From positions 20,000 through 83,999 of the forward strand of contig CASEHS010000004.1 in NCBI GenBank assembly GCA_949287815.1: 64,000 bases of DNA, in the 5' to 3' direction. Below are positions 33,486-42,941 of this stretch, one piece after another. The notes below the pieces were generated by a model that ran no database searches, had not been told where the DNA came from, and saw nothing but the letters and a program-made list of their open reading frames with translations. The position numbers were made by a program, and so were the translations under genes. Source of the DNA: an uncultured Bacillota bacterium. GTDB taxonomy: Bacteria > Bacillota > Clostridia > Christensenellales > Borkfalkiaceae. Positions within the stretch are counted from its first letter, which is position 1, and each line of letters starts with the position of its first letter.

Positions 33486-36400
33486 TTATCCTTTAATTTC
33501 AATATCATAACCTACTATCGTTGTGTTGCTCGCTTCATCCGTTACATTGTACCAGACTCTGTATTTACCTGCGGTCGTCGGCTTGAAGGAATTACCTTCC
33601 AGTACGATCATCCTTCCGTCAGGCAGCTCCACAAAACTTGCTACCGTAAATTGCGTCGAAAGATTATCTTTTATCTCTATTTCCGCTATCAGTACAACAT
33701 CATTCACTTGCGCAGAAACTGTCGGATTCTTGATGGTTACTTCGGGTGCTATGATATCCGCTACCGTTATGATGTACGAATAAATCATGTTACGGCCGTT
33801 TGAATCCACCGCTTCATAATAAACTTCGTATCTTCCGAATTTTTCCAATACGATCTCATACTGATTGCCAGGATCTGCACTTTCATTGAGAAGTGTTCCG
33901 TCTTTTGCCGTAACATAATTTCCGTCCGGATCCGTTACGTGCATTTTAAATGTGAAGTAGGGATCGAGAACATCTGCAGCCATAGTCGGTACGATCGTAA
34001 TCACTTGTCCGAGATCTTTATATCCTCTCGTTACCGTCATCGAAATTTCAGGTGAAATAATATCACGCTCGATCTTGCTCAGCGGCTGGTTGTTCAGTTT
34101 ATTCAGCTCAATACCCGATTTTCCTTCCACGCCTTCAAGTTCAATACGCAGATACGCCATCGAGGAACTGAAACCTTTCCATTCATTGCCGTATAAGTCG
34201 GTTTCAACAGCTACTTTAAAAGCGTTCGAAGGTGCTGCTATCATTTTGTCCGCTTCATACGTCATTTCAAAATATTCCGCCCCGCCGAAAAAGTCTGCCG
34301 TAATGTCATACTGTTTTCCGTCATTTAAGCAGAACAGGCTCTTTCCTTCCGAAACTTTAATAAATTCATACTTCAAAACCTGCTCGGGGTTGTTGATGTC
34401 CGTAAGATAAACTGCCACAGACTTAAATCCGTTCAACGCCTTAGGCACATTGAAGTTCAGATAAAAATCAAAAACCTGTACCGGCTGAATAAATTCAAGC
34501 ACGCTGTCTCCGCCGTTATCCGTGAATGTGATCGATTTATTTCCCGGCTCTGCCGTAAAATCTCCCACAAAATATTTGGATATATCCAGCTTGGCTCCGT
34601 ATCCGACATCAACGACCGGAATCCGATAAGTCCTTTCCGCATCATTCAGCTTAAAGGTGAATTCGCAGTATTCTTTCGCATAGGAAACAAACTTCGACGC
34701 CGTATGCTTGCGAGGCTGCCCATTGTCATCCGCAATATATACTTCTGCCTGCGCTTCGACCGGTGCACCGTTTACAAAATTATATCCGCTCAACACAGGT
34801 GTATCATACGACGCACCTTTGATCAGATACTTCGGCAGGAAAAGATCGGTATTTAAAATCGATCCTCCTTCCGGTGTTACTTCGATCGTATAACTTTCCG
34901 TCTTTGTATCTATATAGTCGGAATATGTGTACGTGATCGTATACGTTCCCGCATACATCGGACGGAACTGCCCCTCTTCAACGGTGTATTCATGCTCACC
35001 CGAAACCGCTTTGATCACGACGTTGGTTTCTCCGGACATTCCCGACAGTTCATAGTCCGCAACAGTCACCAAGGTACCGATCTTATAGCTCGTCGCACCT
35101 TTATCTCCGAGCGCAATTTCTATTTCATCCTGCTTTTCATTTGCGGTGACAGTATAAACATATTCTGCTACGTTTCCGCTGCGATCCCATGCTTTATATA
35201 CGATGGTATATTCGCCTGACCTGTATGCTAAAAATTTATTATCTGTGACCTGCACACGCGCCTGCGCTGCAGAACCGTATGACGTGTAAACATACGACCT
35301 TACGTCTACTTCCCTATCGATCTCATCAAAAGCCGAAGCCGAAGGTACGGTAAACATTTTTCCGACAATAGCGTCCGGCACATTCTCCGTGTCGACCGTA
35401 AGCACGGGGGCATCTTTGTCGATCAGCTTGTTCTCTCCGAATTCCGTATTGCCGTCTATTTCCGTAATGACAAGATTCATCGTCGCTGCATTATAAGCAG
35501 TACCCGAAATGCTCATATAGCATTCGCCTGTCGTAAACCCATCCCATCTCAAATCACTGAAAAAGACCGCATCGTCAAGATCGATAATGATAACGTTGTT
35601 CGCGTATACGCGGCGCTGTTCATAATCAAAGGAAATCTCTAAAAGCTGTGATCCGACATACTGTTCATCCTTATTCGGATATTTCGGCGTACCCGGTATG
35701 GAAAATCCCGTACAAGCTCCGAAACGGGTATTTCTGTGCAATTTGTAACGCTGACCTTCCCATACAAGCTCGCCGTTCGATTGCAACTCGATTCCCATAG
35801 GAAGCTGATCCGCCGCATTCGCCGTACAATATGAATTGACTTCTGCCCACGACGCGCCCGCTTCTGCCGCCTGAGCTTTTTTCACTGTTACCGTAACATA
35901 ATTTTCAGGGTCATAAATATCGGTAAACGTGAATACAATGTTCGCCGCATCTGCCAATCCCGGCGTTTCAGGCGTAACAGCAAGTTTCACCACGGGCTCT
36001 TCCTTTGTCTTGCCTGTAAGATCGATGATCTTGTTGTAATCCAGTTTATCGCCGTTCGCTATGCTTGCTACGATACCTTGTTTATCCTGTGCATATTTGT
36101 CATGCTTTCCGTAATACACGGAAGACACTTTGTTGTATACTTCATACAACCTTTCTATTACCATAAAATCGTCGCTTACGGTATGCACTTTCCCGTTCAC
36201 GATCGCCCTGTATTCAAGCGTATATTTTCCGGCTTCATCCAAAACGGCTTCTGTACCCGTATAAGCTAATCCGGAAGGATAGTAAAGGATACATTTGCTC
36301 TTATAGGATTGTCCGTCTACTTCAATATCACGCTCAGGCAAATCGATCGACTCGCCGATCATGTACTGATCCTGCAATCCGAGATCGACAGCAGTCTCTG

Positions 36401-36500
36401 CCTTTTCCCGATCGCTTGCCAAAGCAGTTATAACTGCAACAGGCAACAGCATCACGACCAGCAAAAAAATTGTAGCCAGTATTTTATACTTATGCTTCAT
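33486..36500 (-). CDS. large secreted protein with bacterial Ig-like (DUF5011/HYR-type) domains
   Basis: 1004 residues. An N-terminal signal sequence (hydrophobic stretch about 8-28 ending ITALAS) has no lipobox. Most of the protein is tandem beta-sandwich domains of the Ig/DUF5011 type, recognisable by phrases such as GEYTIVYKAWDRSGNVAEY (about residues 435-453), GTYTITYTYSD and GKYRVWYNVTDEASN at the C-terminus. A middle section (around 200-330 and 600-760) looks like carbohydrate-binding beta-sandwiches. No catalytic motif, sortase signal or transmembrane anchor is seen. Its place between the transporter and the DUF4838 lipoprotein suggests a glycan-binding or scaffolding role. Function unknown. 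Confidence 0.8.
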   Translation of the reverse strand: MKHKYKILATIFLLVVMLLPVAVITALASDREKAETAVDLGLQDQYMIGESIDLPERDIEVDGQSYKSKCILYYPSGLAYTGTEAVLDEAGKYTLEYRAIVNGKVHTVSDDFMVIERLYEVYNKVSSVYYGKHDKYAQDKQGIVASIANGDKLDYNKIIDLTGKTKEEPVVKLAVTPETPGLADAANIVFTFTDIYDPENYVTVTVKKAQAAEAGASWAEVNSYCTANAADQLPMGIELQSNGELVWEGQRYKLHRNTRFGACTGFSIPGTPKYPNKDEQYVGSQLLEISFDYEQRRVYANNVIIIDLDDAVFFSDLRWDGFTTGECYMSISGTAYNAATMNLVITEIDGNTEFGENKLIDKDAPVLTVDTENVPDAIVGKMFTVPSASAFDEIDREVDVRSYVYTSYGSAAQARVQVTDNKFLAYRSGEYTIVYKAWDRSGNVAEYVYTVTANEKQDEIEIALGDKGATSYKIGTLVTVADYELSGMSGETNVVIKAVSGEHEYTVEEGQFRPMYAGTYTITYTYSDYIDTKTESYTIEVTPEGGSILNTDLFLPKYLIKGASYDTPVLSGYNFVNGAPVEAQAEVYIADDNGQPRKHTASKFVSYAKEYCEFTFKLNDAERTYRIPVVDVGYGAKLDISKYFVGDFTAEPGNKSITFTDNGGDSVLEFIQPVQVFDFYLNFNVPKALNGFKSVAVYLTDINNPEQVLKYEFIKVSEGKSLFCLNDGKQYDITADFFGGAEYFEMTYEADKMIAAPSNAFKVAVETDLYGNEWKGFSSSMAYLRIELEGVEGKSGIELNKLNNQPLSKIERDIISPEISMTVTRGYKDLGQVITIVPTMAADVLDPYFTFKMHVTDPDGNYVTAKDGTLLNESADPGNQYEIVLEKFGRYEVYYEAVDSNGRNMIYSYIITVADIIAPEVTIKNPTVSAQVNDVVLIAEIEIKDNLSTQFTVASFVELPDGRMIVLEGNSFKPTTAGKYRVWYNVTDEASNTTIVGYDIEIKG

Positions 36501-36528
36501 TCATTTTTCTCCTTATTTTTTTGTATAA

Positions 36529-37443
36529 TTACTCTTTTACACCGCCCATAGATATGTTACTCATCAGCTTTTCCTTAAAGATGGCAAATATGATCACAAT
36601 CGGAATTACCATGAGAACGCACGCCGCCATACGCATAGGCACAGTATTGAGATCATTATCCGATGATCTGCTCAAGGTATAAATGCCGTACGCCAATGTC
36701 GGATACGAAGGCAAAAACAGAAGCGGCGTCTGATAATCGTTCCAGAACGAAATAAATTTGATCAGCATTACTGTTCCGAAAATGTTCATAACCAGCGGGA
36801 AAATAATGCGTATCATTACGTGCGTTTCCCCTGCTCCGTCCACATAAGCCGCTTCAGAAAAATCTTTCGGGATCCCCTTGAAAGTCGCATAGAAAACAAG
36901 GTAATACATTCCCATAAAGTTGGCTTTCTGGATCCAGTTTCCCCAGATCGTATCATAAATCCCAAGTTCTTTTACCAGTTGCATTTCACTGGCAGTATTT
37001 CCGACAACGGGCAAAACCATCGTCACGATAACTACCATATAGATCACACCGCTGAATTTATAATTGAATTTTGCGGTGATATATGCAACCACACAGGGTA
37101 CCAACGTATTGATGAATGCGCCGCCGACCGCATACAGGATCGTGTTGAGCAACATTTCTTCTATTCCGATGTCTACCGAACCTAATTCGGCAGATGTGAT
37201 ATGTACGTAGAAATTTTGCATTACATACACAAAATTTCCCCAAGCCCAGTTCCAAGGCGCGCCTTCCGGAATTCCTAAAATGTTTACACGAAATTCATTC
37301 TGCGTTTTGAGCGATGTGAATATTCCCCATAACAACGGAAGGATCAAGGAAACCGTATAAAGGAACAGAATAACCAACAGTACCCAAAGAAGAGCTCCCA
37401 TTTTACTCAGACGGGTTTTCTTTAAATTATGTGTATTTTTCAT
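36529..37443 (-). CDS. carbohydrate ABC transporter permease (UgpE/MalG type)
   Basis: Inner-membrane permease of a CUT1-type sugar importer with six predicted helices. The 304-residue protein contains the EAA-loop region AAYVDGAGETHVMIRIIFPLVM (docking site for the ATPase) around residues 205-226. ATG 37443 was preferred over one two codons earlier because GGAG would otherwise touch the start codon. It follows the partner permease by 12 bases. No ATPase gene is in the window; a shared MsmK-like ATPase elsewhere is likely. Confidence 0.93.
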   Translation of the reverse strand: MKNTHNLKKTRLSKMGALLWVLLVILFLYTVSLILPLLWGIFTSLKTQNEFRVNILGIPEGAPWNWAWGNFVYVMQNFYVHITSAELGSVDIGIEEMLLNTILYAVGGAFINTLVPCVVAYITAKFNYKFSGVIYMVVIVTMVLPVVGNTASEMQLVKELGIYDTIWGNWIQKANFMGMYYLVFYATFKGIPKDFSEAAYVDGAGETHVMIRIIFPLVMNIFGTVMLIKFISFWNDYQTPLLFLPSYPTLAYGIYTLSRSSDNDLNTVPMRMAACVLMVIPIVIIFAIFKEKLMSNISMGGVKE

Positions 37444-37455
37444 TTTCATACTCCG

Positions 37456-38376
37456 TCAAATCTTAGGGCCGACTTTATTGAGCACTTTTCTTATGATCAG
37501 TGTCAAAGGCACTGCCACTGCCGTAAGTACAAGTCCCATTGCCGCAAGATAAGGATAACCCGATATATTCTCAGTTTTAATCTTCGTATAAAGGAAATAA
37601 CCGAAAGTATATAAATTGTATTCGGCTTTTGTCCCGTAAAAGTTAAACAAGTTCATCTGATTGGTAAAGATGCCCGCAACTTCCACCACAAGGAACGTAA
37701 CGACCGTAGGGTAGATTAACGGGAAAATAATACTGAAAAACTCTCTTACAGGCGTAGCTCCGTCCAGCTTTGCCGCCTCAACTACGGAATCGGATATACC
37801 GCTCATTGCGCCCGAATACATCAGCATCTGTACGCCGAAACCTGTCCAGCAACAGTAAAAAATGATCGTACCCAACTGCGTTTTCAGGTTACTTAAAAGA
37901 CCTTCCATCTCTTGCCCCGTGATCTCTTCCCACACAAACGGGATCGCCCTTTCCACAAAATACTTGAAGATGACAACCATAACGATTGCGGAAATAATGT
38001 TCGGCAAAAAGAGCATAGTCTGAAAGAGCTTACTGCCGGGTCCTCTCTTATAAATATAATAAGAAAAGAACAGAGCCAAAAAACTTGTCAACGTCGTAAA
38101 CAAATACAACAGTAAAGAGTTTCTGATCGACATTTGCAGATATTGAACATGCTCAAAATCATAAAAAACTCTTTTGAAATTCAGAAACCCTACCCAGTCA
38201 TAAAGTCCCGTACTATAATCATAGCTCTTGAATGCGAGCAAAAATGAGTTGAAGTTAACACCTATATAGAAAATACAAAATTGTAAAACAGGAAAAGCAA
38301 GAAACACGCAATAGAAGATGAGTCTGTTTCGGTTCCGTTTATTCATCCCGCTTGACTTGTTTTTTGTGTTAAGCAT
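37456..38376 (-). CDS. carbohydrate ABC transporter permease (UgpA/MalF type)
   Basis: 306-residue permease with six predicted helices. The EAA-loop segment EAAKLDGATPVREFFSIIFPLI lies near residues 205-226. It overlaps the solute-binding protein gene by eight bases and precedes the second permease. CUT1 transporters of this type import oligosaccharides or glycosides. Confidence 0.93.
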   Translation of the reverse strand: MLNTKNKSSGMNKRNRNRLIFYCVFLAFPVLQFCIFYIGVNFNSFLLAFKSYDYSTGLYDWVGFLNFKRVFYDFEHVQYLQMSIRNSLLLYLFTTLTSFLALFFSYYIYKRGPGSKLFQTMLFLPNIISAIVMVVIFKYFVERAIPFVWEEITGQEMEGLLSNLKTQLGTIIFYCCWTGFGVQMLMYSGAMSGISDSVVEAAKLDGATPVREFFSIIFPLIYPTVVTFLVVEVAGIFTNQMNLFNFYGTKAEYNLYTFGYFLYTKIKTENISGYPYLAAMGLVLTAVAVPLTLIIRKVLNKVGPKI

Positions 38377-40051
38377 TAAACCACCCTTTATAATTATTTT
38401 CCCACTCTGTTTTACTGATTCTCATGCCGTTAAAGTAATCCATAGCACTTGTAGAACCCTTCAAAGCGTTATAAGGCAAACTATAAGGCATATTGTTTAC
38501 TGTCGACGTCCATAAGTTGTTGAGCAAATCTCTTTCGTTATCCATAAAAAGCTTGCTCGTAGACAGCTGTCTGACCATTTCAAAGCTTTCGTGCATATCC
38601 CAGATGCTCAGTTCATAATCACTCATATTCTTTTTGTTTTCGCTTGTAAGCTCATAGCTCAAGCCGCGGGGCGAACCGGTAATCTCCGTAAATTTCTGAA
38701 GATTTTCCGGTTTATAGCAATATGACAGGAATAATTTCGCAAGCTTGACTTTGTTTTCATCTCCCGCAATGTTGCCGTTAATATAAGCATAGGATCTTAC
38801 CATATCCTTAGCTGCATTTTTGCTTGCATTCTCCTCAGTCACTTCACCGCTGACAACACCGGGCAAAGGCATCCAACCGAACTTACGGTTTTCTGCACGT
38901 TTACCGTAATCTTCTATGCTTCTTTCAAAAGCTCCCGACGCTTCGTTTACCCAATAAGAACCGTCGACCAACATACCGATCGGCTTATTCTCCAGTTTGG
39001 AATAAATAAACGCTTCCTGTGCATCCAGATGCGAAACAGTATCATTTGTCTTACTAAAATATCTGCTGTCAGACAATATCTTCTTTAAGGTAGCCAAACC
39101 GTAATATTTACCGACCTGCTGTTTGAGAAGGTATCCGTTTTCAGGAGTGATGACAACCTTTTTCACGATCGGAGTTGCTCCGAAAAGATCATCCCCGCCA
39201 AGCTCATTAAAGCCTGTGATAATTTCTACTTCTTTACCCTCGCTGTCAAAGGTATAGTCAAGTTTTACCGCTTCCGCACCCGAGTAATTAGCAAATACCG
39301 CTTCGATAATGTAATTGGTATATTCTTTATACATACCAGTAAATATCAGCGGCGTAATACTCATTGTGGAAGCCATATACTCGCAGAGTTCAAAGAATTC
39401 TTCCAATGTTGAAGGAAGTCCGTCGTCTCTCGTATCAAACTTTCCGTCAGGCCCTGCGGATCTTTTATCTGTCTTAGAAATGATAAAACCGTTGTTGCCA
39501 TTCTCTTTTTCTGCTGCAAAATACAAGCCCTTATCTTCAAAAAGATCAACGTCGTAAGCAAGACCGCGATAACCGTCATAATGCGGCAAAGCATAGTATT
39601 TCCCTTTAAGAGCCGTCAGATTTATTTGCTGATCCTCCGTCATTCTGCTTTCCAATGATCTTCCTGTAGAATTATCCGTAACAATATCAGAAATTTCCAG
39701 CAAAAGATTCTGTGATACCAGCTCGTTGTAAGGTACGTTCTCCGTAAAGAAAACTTGGTTAGGATTACTTTGAATAGTACTGTCCGCATTGAACGAATTT
39801 TTGTTCGCTTCGATCATGATCTGGACGCCTTTTTTATCCGTACCAGGCTCGAAACACTCGTCTTTATATTCCGCCTCGAATCTTGCTTTGATATCGTAAA
39901 GCCATTCTGTACCTACACCGCCATCATAGTTGAACACGTAAAGCTGCGTCCTTTTCGGGTCGATTTTTTCCGTATGACCAAAGTCCCGTTTACATGCTAC
40001 CATGGAAAAGCATAAGAGCAATCCCAGTAAAATACTAAGCGTTTTCTTCAT
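38369..40051 (-). CDS. ABC transporter sugar-binding lipoprotein
   Basis: Extracellular solute-binding protein of the CUT1 importer. 560 residues with a lipobox at Cys 20 (SMVAC), longer than the usual 420-460 residues of CUT1 binding proteins, as is common for binders of larger glycans. Solute-binding features include YYALPHYDGYRGLAYDVDLF (about 133-152) and GMLVDGSYWVNE. GGAGG lies before the ATG. First gene of the operon SBP, permease, permease, Ig-like protein, DUF4838 lipoprotein, Big/GLUG lipoprotein, driven by the operator-promoter at 40105-40160. Confidence 0.93.
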   Translation of the reverse strand: MKKTLSILLGLLLCFSMVACKRDFGHTEKIDPKRTQLYVFNYDGGVGTEWLYDIKARFEAEYKDECFEPGTDKKGVQIMIEANKNSFNADSTIQSNPNQVFFTENVPYNELVSQNLLLEISDIVTDNSTGRSLESRMTEDQQINLTALKGKYYALPHYDGYRGLAYDVDLFEDKGLYFAAEKENGNNGFIISKTDKRSAGPDGKFDTRDDGLPSTLEEFFELCEYMASTMSITPLIFTGMYKEYTNYIIEAVFANYSGAEAVKLDYTFDSEGKEVEIITGFNELGGDDLFGATPIVKKVVITPENGYLLKQQVGKYYGLATLKKILSDSRYFSKTNDTVSHLDAQEAFIYSKLENKPIGMLVDGSYWVNEASGAFERSIEDYGKRAENRKFGWMPLPGVVSGEVTEENASKNAAKDMVRSYAYINGNIAGDENKVKLAKLFLSYCYKPENLQKFTEITGSPRGLSYELTSENKKNMSDYELSIWDMHESFEMVRQLSTSKLFMDNERDLLNNLWTSTVNNMPYSLPYNALKGSTSAMDYFNGMRISKTEWENNYKGWFNA

Positions 40052-40104
40052 TTTTACCTCCGTTTTATCTTATATATGTGATAAGATTTATTTTCATTTT
40101 CCAC

Positions 40105-40160
40105 ATTATAACCCCACAATAAAAAATATTCAATAGCAATAAATACGCAAAATACTTGCA
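40105..40160 (-). promoter_or_regulatory. promoter and operator of the ABC transporter/DUF4838 operon (site 3)
   Basis: Minus strand: TATAAT (40110-40105), 17-base spacer, TTGAAT (40133-40128). TGCTA (40138-40134) abuts the -35, and TGCAA (40160-40156) lies 17 bases further upstream. Spacing and position are identical to the sites at 19541-19567 and 43783-43809. Confidence 0.8.
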
Positions 40161-40184
40161 ATTATTGTCGAGTTCATCTATAAT
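40156..40184 (+). promoter_or_regulatory. promoter of the araC gene at 40191 (leaderless)
   Basis: TTGCAA (40156-40161), 17-base spacer, perfect TATAAT (40179-40184). The ATG follows six bases later, so the predicted transcription start is the A of the start codon. The -35 is the outer half-site of the divergent operator, so a regulator bound there should compete with RNA polymerase. Confidence 0.7.
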
Positions 40185-40190
40185 GAAAAC

Positions 40191-40994
40191 ATGTTTAATA
40201 TTTTATATTTTAATCATTTTTCATTTCACCACAGCGTGAATAAAATTGAATGTTACGGCAAAAATAAGGCGTGTTGCCATTCTTTATATGAACTTCTTTT
40301 TATAGCAAAAGGCAACAACGAATTTCTGATCGAAAACAAAACTTATAAAGTCAAAGACAACTCACTGTTCATTATTCCGCCGGGAATGTACCACACCATG
40401 CTGTATGATCCTGGCGAAAATTATGAACGCTGCATCATGTACTTTGATCAGAACCTTATTCCGCCCTGCATAACCATTGAAAACTGTATTAACACCACAA
40501 TTTCGGAAGATATTATTTCCCTCTTTTGGAAATTCGACAGTTATGCCGATCAATACAAATCGGATGCCCTTTATTATCTGCTCCTTTCCTTTTTGCACGA
40601 ATTACTTATCAGAATTGTCTACTCCGATAAAGACTCTCTCGAAACTTCCAATCTGCCGCCCATCGTAAAACAGGCAATATCTTATATAAACAGAAACCTT
40701 GACCAACCCCTTAAACTGGAAACCATTGCACAGGAACTTTTTGTTTCCAAATCTCATCTTTGCCATCTGTTTCAAGCAAATACGCAGATCAGCGTCATGG
40801 ACTATATAAAAATCAAAAAAATGCACCGTGCGCAAAATCTCTTATCCCGCGGATTTTCACCCACGCAGGTTTCCAAACTGCTCAATTACGATACTTATTC
40901 CACTTTTTTAAGAAATTACAAATCCATTTTTCATTGCAATCCTTCTATCAATGAAATTTCTGAAAAATCAAAGCTGGATTTTTTCAAAGAATAA
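40191..40994 (+). CDS. AraC-family transcriptional regulator
   Basis: 267 residues. The N-terminal ~145 residues form a cupin-like ligand domain (CCHSLYELLFIAKGN, about 28-42). The C-terminal AraC domain (about 160-260) has LKLETIAQELFVSKSHLCHLFQ and the second HTH around NYDTYSTFLRNYKSIF. It is divergent from the ABC transporter operon and likely its activator as well as its own repressor. No ribosome binding site precedes the ATG. It is the second full-length AraC gene of the window, similar in design to the one at 19592; either could bind the shared operator. Confidence 0.9.
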   Translation: MFNILYFNHFSFHHSVNKIECYGKNKACCHSLYELLFIAKGNNEFLIENKTYKVKDNSLFIIPPGMYHTMLYDPGENYERCIMYFDQNLIPPCITIENCINTTISEDIISLFWKFDSYADQYKSDALYYLLLSFLHELLIRIVYSDKDSLETSNLPPIVKQAISYINRNLDQPLKLETIAQELFVSKSHLCHLFQANTQISVMDYIKIKKMHRAQNLLSRGFSPTQVSKLLNYDTYSTFLRNYKSIFHCNPSINEISEKSKLDFFKE

Positions 40995-41004
40995 GTTTTC
41001 CGTT

Positions 41005-41038
41005 AAAAGTGCTTGTCTAAATAAAGACAAGCACTTTT
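41005..41038. terminator. bidirectional terminator between araC (40191) and the DUF4838 gene (41085)
   Basis: Perfect 14-bp stem (41005-41018 with 41025-41038) with loop AAATAA and AAAA/TTTT ends. Confidence 0.88.
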
Positions 41039-41084
41039 ATTTTCTGCTTCTGCAATTCTTAATGTCTCATTTTTCCGCCAGATT

Positions 41085-42917
41085 TTACTTTATCCCCCAC
41101 CTGTCAAACAAAGCTTTGATGGGAACCCGTTCCGCAAAATTTGTGATACCGCTTGTACGGATATCTTCTGCCGCAGCCATTCTCCTTGCCTGCAACTCCT
41201 CAATAGGATAATCATCCGCATAAACCGAAGCAAGAAGATATCTTACAGACGCTCGTTCCAAGATTACGTTTCTTATATAAATACTCTTTTGATTTTCATC
41301 TTCCACTTGCGCATAAGCTTCCACCGCTTCACTCATTTCGCGTTCCCAGCGAAGAAGCATTTCTTTCTGCCAATAGACTTTATAGATCGGATCAATGAAT
41401 TCCGAACGGAATCCTGAAAAACCAAGCATTTTTTGTGTTTCACCGAACTTTATGTATTCATCGAATATTTTCAGCATTCTGTCAGACTGCGGTCCGTAAG
41501 ACGCCTTGAAAAATTTTAAAGTAAGTTCACGCACATCTTCCTCGGTATTCCACGCAAGTTTACGGTTGATATAGGCTTTCAGTTCTTCCCAAGCCGTACA
41601 AGCGTCCGTATCGATCTGACATTCGTCAAAAATCATTCCTACCCCTTGCTCTTTGGCAAAACGGTAGGTATTTTGCGAAGCATTGAACGAATAATAAGGC
41701 GCTAAATAGTTACTGAAATTTGTACCGTATGTCCAGAACAGGATCTCATCCGCCAAAAGTTTCCAGCCTCGGAAATTTCTCGCGACAGGCAAATTTACCT
41801 CACCTTCTGTCAAAGAACAAGTATAGTCGGCATTTGTTTCCGCAAACCAGGGAATTACGTTTTCAAGCACGACTTCGCTGTCTATCAGTTCGAAAGTATC
41901 TTCCTTTTCGTTGTATTTCACAGGAGGCTTGTTCGTGCCGTGATAAGCGAAAAATACGAGTTTTTGTCCTTTGTCGTACTCTTTGCCCTCACCGTCGAAC
42001 CATTCCTGTATTTTTTTGCGGACTTTGTTGAGGAAAATCGCCGCGCTTGCCGAATTGGCTCCGCCATACTTTTCTTTAAGCGCCGTACATGCAGGACAGG
42101 TACACCATTCAAAATTATCCTGATGATTGAATGCGATATAATTCATTTCAGGCTCTGTGCGTATATATCTGATGATCGCATTCGCTGCTTCTTCTATAAA
42201 TAATTCCAGTTCTTTTTCATTTCCGTGAGCCGTATAGCAAAGCTGCGTTCCGTCATCACTATACCACAACGGATGTGTCTTCTGAAATTTATCAGGCAGA
42301 ATATAATTGAAATTATTGTGATAAGGTCCGCCTTCACCGCCCAACAGATTTTCCAGATTCATCATACGAAAACGCCGCTTTAATACAACATTGTCTTTTA
42401 TATATGAATGACTGGGCGCTCTGAACCGAAAATCAGGTATATCAACTATATCCAGTGCGTAAAGATTCAGATTTTTTACATTTTTTTCGATCGATATTGT
42501 CTTATCCGAGAAAAATTCCAGATCTAACAAAACATTCAGAAAATCATAAACGGCATATATGATACCATACTGTCCGCCTTTCAGAATATAATTGTTATTT
42601 TCCGTCAAAACCCTGCATCCCGATTCACCGTAGACCTCTGCTTCGATATTAAATTTTTCAGAAAATTTTGTATTTCCGAGCGAAACGCACGGCTCATTCC
42701 TGTACTCAGATTCACGGACACTTTTAAGTGCTATTCCTGTAGCAACAGAAAAAAAGTGAACCAATTCCTGAAGGGCAATTTCTTCTGATTCCGTCGGTGA
42801 TTCAGGCATTAAAACAATATAATCTGTCTTACCGTCTGCCACCATTTTTTGATTAAGTTTTTTTATATTAAACTCGTGCTTGCCCTTTATCGCGCCAAAA
42901 GAACCTCTCGTTTTCAT
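41085..42917 (-). CDS. DUF4838-family protein, cytoplasmic paralogue
   Basis: 610 residues without a signal peptide or lipobox, hence cytoplasmic, in contrast to the lipoprotein at 31551. Shared blocks include QLCYTAHGNE, WCTCPACTALKEKYG, FFAYHGTN, FAETNADYT and YGTNFSNYLAPYYSFNASQ. An N-terminal domain of ~150 residues (YGIIYAVYDFLNVLLDLEFF) resembles the GH67-N-like half. It is a candidate glycosidase for imported oligosaccharide; the exact reaction is not established by sequence. It begins 24 bases after the TIM-barrel isomerase gene and is driven by the same promoter. Confidence 0.82.
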   Translation of the reverse strand: MKTRGSFGAIKGKHEFNIKKLNQKMVADGKTDYIVLMPESPTESEEIALQELVHFFSVATGIALKSVRESEYRNEPCVSLGNTKFSEKFNIEAEVYGESGCRVLTENNNYILKGGQYGIIYAVYDFLNVLLDLEFFSDKTISIEKNVKNLNLYALDIVDIPDFRFRAPSHSYIKDNVVLKRRFRMMNLENLLGGEGGPYHNNFNYILPDKFQKTHPLWYSDDGTQLCYTAHGNEKELELFIEEAANAIIRYIRTEPEMNYIAFNHQDNFEWCTCPACTALKEKYGGANSASAAIFLNKVRKKIQEWFDGEGKEYDKGQKLVFFAYHGTNKPPVKYNEKEDTFELIDSEVVLENVIPWFAETNADYTCSLTEGEVNLPVARNFRGWKLLADEILFWTYGTNFSNYLAPYYSFNASQNTYRFAKEQGVGMIFDECQIDTDACTAWEELKAYINRKLAWNTEEDVRELTLKFFKASYGPQSDRMLKIFDEYIKFGETQKMLGFSGFRSEFIDPIYKVYWQKEMLLRWEREMSEAVEAYAQVEDENQKSIYIRNVILERASVRYLLASVYADDYPIEELQARRMAAAEDIRTSGITNFAERVPIKALFDRWGIK

Positions 42918-42941
42918 ACTTCCTGTCCCTGTCCTCTTGCT

